This document shows, one piece after another, positions 61,481 through 64,000 of a DNA stretch of 64,000 bases (position 1 is its first letter; each line of letters opens with the position of its first letter). This stretch comes from Nonomuraea helvata (GTDB taxonomy: Bacteria > Actinomycetota > Actinomycetes > Streptosporangiales > Streptosporangiaceae): assembly GCF_039535785.1 (NCBI RefSeq), contig NZ_BAAAXV010000009.1, positions 2,356,001 through 2,420,000 on the forward strand, written 5' to 3'. Below the pieces are notes generated by a model. The model was not told the DNA's origin, made no database searches, and worked only from the letters and a program-made list of their open reading frames with translations. Position numbers and translations under genes: made by a program.

Positions 61481-61836
61481 CGCCTGGCTTCCCACAGCGC
61501 GAGAGTGGCGCCGGTGGGATCGTCGATCACCGCGACCGATCCCTGGGGAAGGTCCACCCGGGCCCGTACCACGGTCGCGCCCAGCTCGACGGCCTGCTTC
61601 ACCGCCCGGTCGAGGTGCGCCACGGGCGCGTACGGGATCCACTGCGGGCGGCGTCCGTCGTTCTCGGCGAGTTGCGTGAGGCCACCCCACAGAGCGCCGC
61701 CGTCGGTGAACATCGGCACGGACCCGGACCCGGCGGGCACGTCGGTGACCGTCCATCCGAGCAACTCGCCGTAGAAGCGGCGGGATCGCTCGCGGTCGGT
61801 GGTCCGCAGATCCATGAAGACGAACGGGTGGTTCAT
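61477..61836 (-). CDS. Glyoxalase/VOC-fold protein
   Basis: The 119-residue protein has a VOC fold with FYGELLGWTVTDVP early and VAVIDDPTGATLALWE at the end. A typical metal site is incomplete, so it may bind or resist a small molecule rather than act as an enzyme. GGGAGGG lies before the ATG. It is first in the operon with the LLM oxidoreductase and divergent from a TetR gene. Confidence 0.9.
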   Translation of the reverse strand: MNHPFVFMDLRTTDRERSRRFYGELLGWTVTDVPAGSGSVPMFTDGGALWGGLTQLAENDGRRPQWIPYAPVAHLDRAVKQAVELGATVVRARVDLPQGSVAVIDDPTGATLALWEARR

Positions 61837-61867
61837 GCTTCCCTCCCTTCGGTAAGTTGGGACATGC

Positions 61868-61892
61868 GTCCTGAATTTAGGACACGTGTCCT
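61868..61892. promoter_or_regulatory. TetR operator: overlapping GTCCT/AGGAC palindromes
   Basis: AGGACACGTGTCCT (61879-61892) is a perfect 14-base palindrome, and a third half-site GTCCT at 61868 pairs with the same AGGAC. It lies 32 bases before the glyoxalase start and 33 before the TetR start, ideal for two-way repression. Confidence 0.7.
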
Positions 61893-61924
61893 GATCGGTC
61901 AAGACGTGAGGTACGCTGGCCGCC

Positions 61925-62533
61925 GTGGCGGCATCCTCAGCGAGCAGGGCGAAGCACACCGACGGCAACCGGCGGGCCAAGCAGGAGCAGATCATCGAGG
62001 CGGCCAAGGACGTGCTCGCCCGTGAGGGCGTGGCAGCCTGCACGGCGCGCGCGGTCGCCGACGCCAGCCCTCTCACCAAGAGCGCCATCCACTACTACTT
62101 CAACGACATCAACGAGATCGTCGATCGCGCCGTGTTCGCGCACGTCGACACCATGCTCGACGACCTTCGGCGGGTGGCGGGGGAGACGGCGGACCCGTAC
62201 GAGCGGCTGCTGCGCGTGGTGGACGCCTACCTCACCACGTTCGCCGACAAGCCGCACGCGGCGTTCCTCTGGTTCGAGTACTGGATCAACGCGGGACGCC
62301 GCGACTCCCTTGACGTGGCCGACCGCATGCTGGGCGAGGTCCACGCCCTCCTGCTCGACCTCGTGGCCGAGCTCGCACCGGAAGGCCCCGACAGGACCGC
62401 CCACGCGCTGGTGTCCTGGCTGCTGGGCACCATCGTCCAGCAGCACCTCCGGCCGAGAGCGGCCGAGGTGCTGCACGACGAGATCGCCCTGATCCTCACG
62501 TCCGCCTCCGCCGCACCGCCTCGCGGCGCATAG
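61925..62533 (+). CDS. TetR-family regulator
   Basis: The 202-residue protein has the helix-turn-helix (about 18-65; IIEAAKDVLAREGVAACTARAVADASPLTKSAIHYYF, split by the usual turn) and a helical ligand domain with FLWFEYWINAGRR. It starts at GTG. It probably represses itself and the divergent glyoxalase/LLM operon through the palindromes between them. Confidence 0.92.
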   Translation: MAASSASRAKHTDGNRRAKQEQIIEAAKDVLAREGVAACTARAVADASPLTKSAIHYYFNDINEIVDRAVFAHVDTMLDDLRRVAGETADPYERLLRVVDAYLTTFADKPHAAFLWFEYWINAGRRDSLDVADRMLGEVHALLLDLVAELAPEGPDRTAHALVSWLLGTIVQQHLRPRAAEVLHDEIALILTSASAAPPRGA

Positions 62534-62702
62534 CATCCCGCCACCCGGCCCCGGTCACCCGCTCAACGGACCCCAGCCCGCAGCGGCGGTGCGCTCAGTG
62601 GTGGCGCATATCTCACCACCGGGAAATATCCGATCTGCCGCGGGCGACGTGGCAAGATTGAGCGGGCCGGACTGTGGCGAGTTTGCCGATTGAGGAGCAC
62701 GG

Positions 62703-63608
62703 ATGGCGACTGCTCACGATAAGGGTGACCTGGCCGAAACACCCGGTAAGGATGCCGCCCGGTCCGGGCCGACCGCGCTGCGCATCCTGGTCGGGGCGCA
62801 GCTGCGTCGGTTCCGGGAGGCCGGCGGGATCTCGCGCGAGGACGCCGGATACGCCATCCGGGGATCCCACTCCAAGATCAGCCGCATGGAGGGCGGGCGC
62901 ACGAGTTTCAAGATGCGCGACGTCGCCGACCTGCTCACCCTGTACGGCGTGGCCGACGAGAAAGAGCGCGAGGCCGTGCTCGCCCTGGCCAAGCAGGCCA
63001 ACGAGCCCTCCTGGTGGCACGACTACCGCGACGTGGTCCACGACTGGTTCGAGGACTATCTCGGGCTCGAGCAGGACGCCGCCCTGATCCGCACGTACGA
63101 GGTGCAGTTCGTGCCCGGCCTCCTGCAGACCGAGGAGTACGCCCGCGCGATCTTCAGCCTGGGCAACAAGGGCGAGTCCGCGGAGCGGATCGAGCGCCGC
63201 GTCGAGGTGCGCATGCGCCGCCAGCGGATCCTCGCCCCGCCCATGTCGCGCAAGCTCTGGGTGGTGCTGGACGAGGCGGTGCTGCACCACCGCGTCGGCG
63301 GTCCGGAGATCATGCGGGCCCAGCTCGAGCACCTTGACCGGATGGCCGCGCAGCCCAACATCACGGTGCAGGTGGTCCCGTTCACCGAAGGCTGGGTCGT
63401 CGGCGGCGTCGGACCCGTCACCATCCTGCGTTTCGCTCAGGCCGGGCTGCGCGACGTGGTCTACCTCGAGCAACTGGCCGGCGCGCAGTACCTCGGCAAG
63501 GAGTCCGAGGTGCTGCCGTACCAGACGCTGATGGACGAGCTCGGCGTGCAGGCCGCGCCCGCGCCCGACACCCCGGCCATCCTGCGTAAGATCATCGACT
63601 CGCTCTGA
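62703..63608 (+). CDS. XRE-family regulator with DUF5753
   Basis: The 301-residue protein has an N-terminal helix-turn-helix (about 25-90; LRRFREAGGISREDAGYAI, GSHSKISRMEGGRTSFK) and a DUF5753 domain (about 110-290; VQFVPGLLQTEEYARAI, VQVVPFTEGWVVGGVGPVTILRF). Such regulators are abundant in actinomycetes, often with a DUF397 partner, which is absent here. A GTGGTG/CACCAC inverted repeat lies at 62598-62619. GAGGAG precedes the ATG. Confidence 0.93.
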   Translation: MATAHDKGDLAETPGKDAARSGPTALRILVGAQLRRFREAGGISREDAGYAIRGSHSKISRMEGGRTSFKMRDVADLLTLYGVADEKEREAVLALAKQANEPSWWHDYRDVVHDWFEDYLGLEQDAALIRTYEVQFVPGLLQTEEYARAIFSLGNKGESAERIERRVEVRMRRQRILAPPMSRKLWVVLDEAVLHHRVGGPEIMRAQLEHLDRMAAQPNITVQVVPFTEGWVVGGVGPVTILRFAQAGLRDVVYLEQLAGAQYLGKESEVLPYQTLMDELGVQAAPAPDTPAILRKIIDSL

Positions 63609-63611
63609 CCG

Positions 63612-64000
63612 TCACGGTTTGCGGCCCACCCCGCAGAACGCGTCGACCTCCGGGGGCAGCCCGAACACGTCGGACTCCAGCTGCCAGCGGGAGACCGACA
63701 CGATGCCGGGATCCACGAGCTCCAGCCCGTCGAAGAAGCGGGCGATCTCCGCGGGGGTGCGCAGCCGGTACTCGTACACCTCGCCCTTGTCGCGCAGCCG
63801 CTCGGCCTCCGCCGCCGCTTCGGGCTTGACGGTGTTCGTGCCGTCCTCGAACACCAGGTAGCTGCCCGAGGGCAGCGCGTCCATCAGGTGCCGCACCAGC
63901 GCGCACGCCTCGTCGTCGTCGAAGATCGTGCCCATCACGCCCAGGAGCATGAGCGCGGTCGGCCGGCTGAAGTCCAGCGTCTTGGACGCGAACTCCAAGA
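63612..64000 (-). CDS. SAM-dependent methyltransferase (Methyltransf_19), 5' end cut by window
   Basis: Only the last 129 codons are visible: FSRPTALMLLGVMGTIFDDDE, a central PSGSYLVFEDGTN strand and ending VDAFCGVGRKP. These match the C-terminal half of actinobacterial Methyltransf_19 proteins, often found next to XRE-DUF5753 regulators as here. The SAM motif I and the start lie beyond base 64000. Substrate unknown. Confidence 0.85.
   Translation of the reverse strand, partial: LEFASKTLDFSRPTALMLLGVMGTIFDDDEACALVRHLMDALPSGSYLVFEDGTNTVKPEAAAEAERLRDKGEVYEYRLRTPAEIARFFDGLELVDPGIVSVSRWQLESDVFGLPPEVDAFCGVGRKP

Noticed and set aside
1..64000. CRISPR arrays, tRNA, rRNA, insertion sequences
   Set aside because: No spaced direct-repeat array, cloverleaf, rRNA segment or transposase motif was seen on reading both strands; a covariance-model scan would be the decisive test for RNAs.

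Overview
This is a GC-rich actinobacterial chromosome segment. Almost every gene uses G/C-ending codons, GTG starts are common, and the gene families are typical of filamentous actinomycetes: SARP and large LuxR-ATPase regulators, a conservon, CU044_5270-type sigma partners, XRE-DUF5753 proteins and secreted cellulase and protease. The mix fits Streptosporangiales (Nonomuraea-like), but no rRNA marker is present, so the genus is an inference. I saw no rRNA, tRNA, CRISPR array or insertion sequence. No gap without a gene exceeds about 260 bases.

Layout. 1-9.9 kb: regulators and secreted enzymes, namely a partial SARP-ATPase, an M4 metalloprotease, a LuxR-ATPase, a GH5-CBM2 cellulase and a SARP with a CebR/CelR-type operator just upstream. 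9.9-15.8 kb: a leftward run of six genes holding a 58-residue, eight-cysteine peptide beside an S26 peptidase, a TlpA/MauD-like thioredoxin and an ABC exporter, with a TPR-AAA ATPase and a TPR membrane protein upstream. This looks like an undescribed peptide-secretion or RiPP-like system. 16-22 kb: transporters, an M28 membrane peptidase and an epimerase. 21.9-25.1 kb: a charged 44-residue peptide translationally coupled to a PIMT-like methyltransferase, which resembles an imiditide cluster, plus a 70-residue companion, a divergent XRE-DUF5919 regulator and a HAD phosphatase; part of this stretch is visibly less GC-rich.

25-43 kb: two NarL-type two-component systems, an MDR reductase, a P450, a Ser/Thr kinase, an orphan OmpR-type regulator with a shortened receiver loop, a lipase-like hydrolase, a CapA protein, an Hsp20 operon with unknown partners, a PQQ-propeller membrane protein, an HtrA protease and a MetE-like protein. 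43-50.8 kb: an MFS pump and serine hydrolase with a MarR regulator, DoxX, a FAD monooxygenase divergent from a TetR, and an ECF sigma factor with its partner. 50.8-54.6 kb: two divergent DNA-repair genes (AlkX/YcaQ-like and Ada-AlkA-like) and a TrmB/LuxR regulator. 54.7-64 kb: an Asp-box secreted protein, a full conservon (cvnA-E), an LLM/glyoxalase operon divergent from a TetR, and an XRE-DUF5753 regulator facing a SAM methyltransferase cut by the window edge.

Starts were chosen from Shine-Dalgarno sequences, family length and overlaps. Several regulators sit next to good palindromic operator candidates, listed separately.
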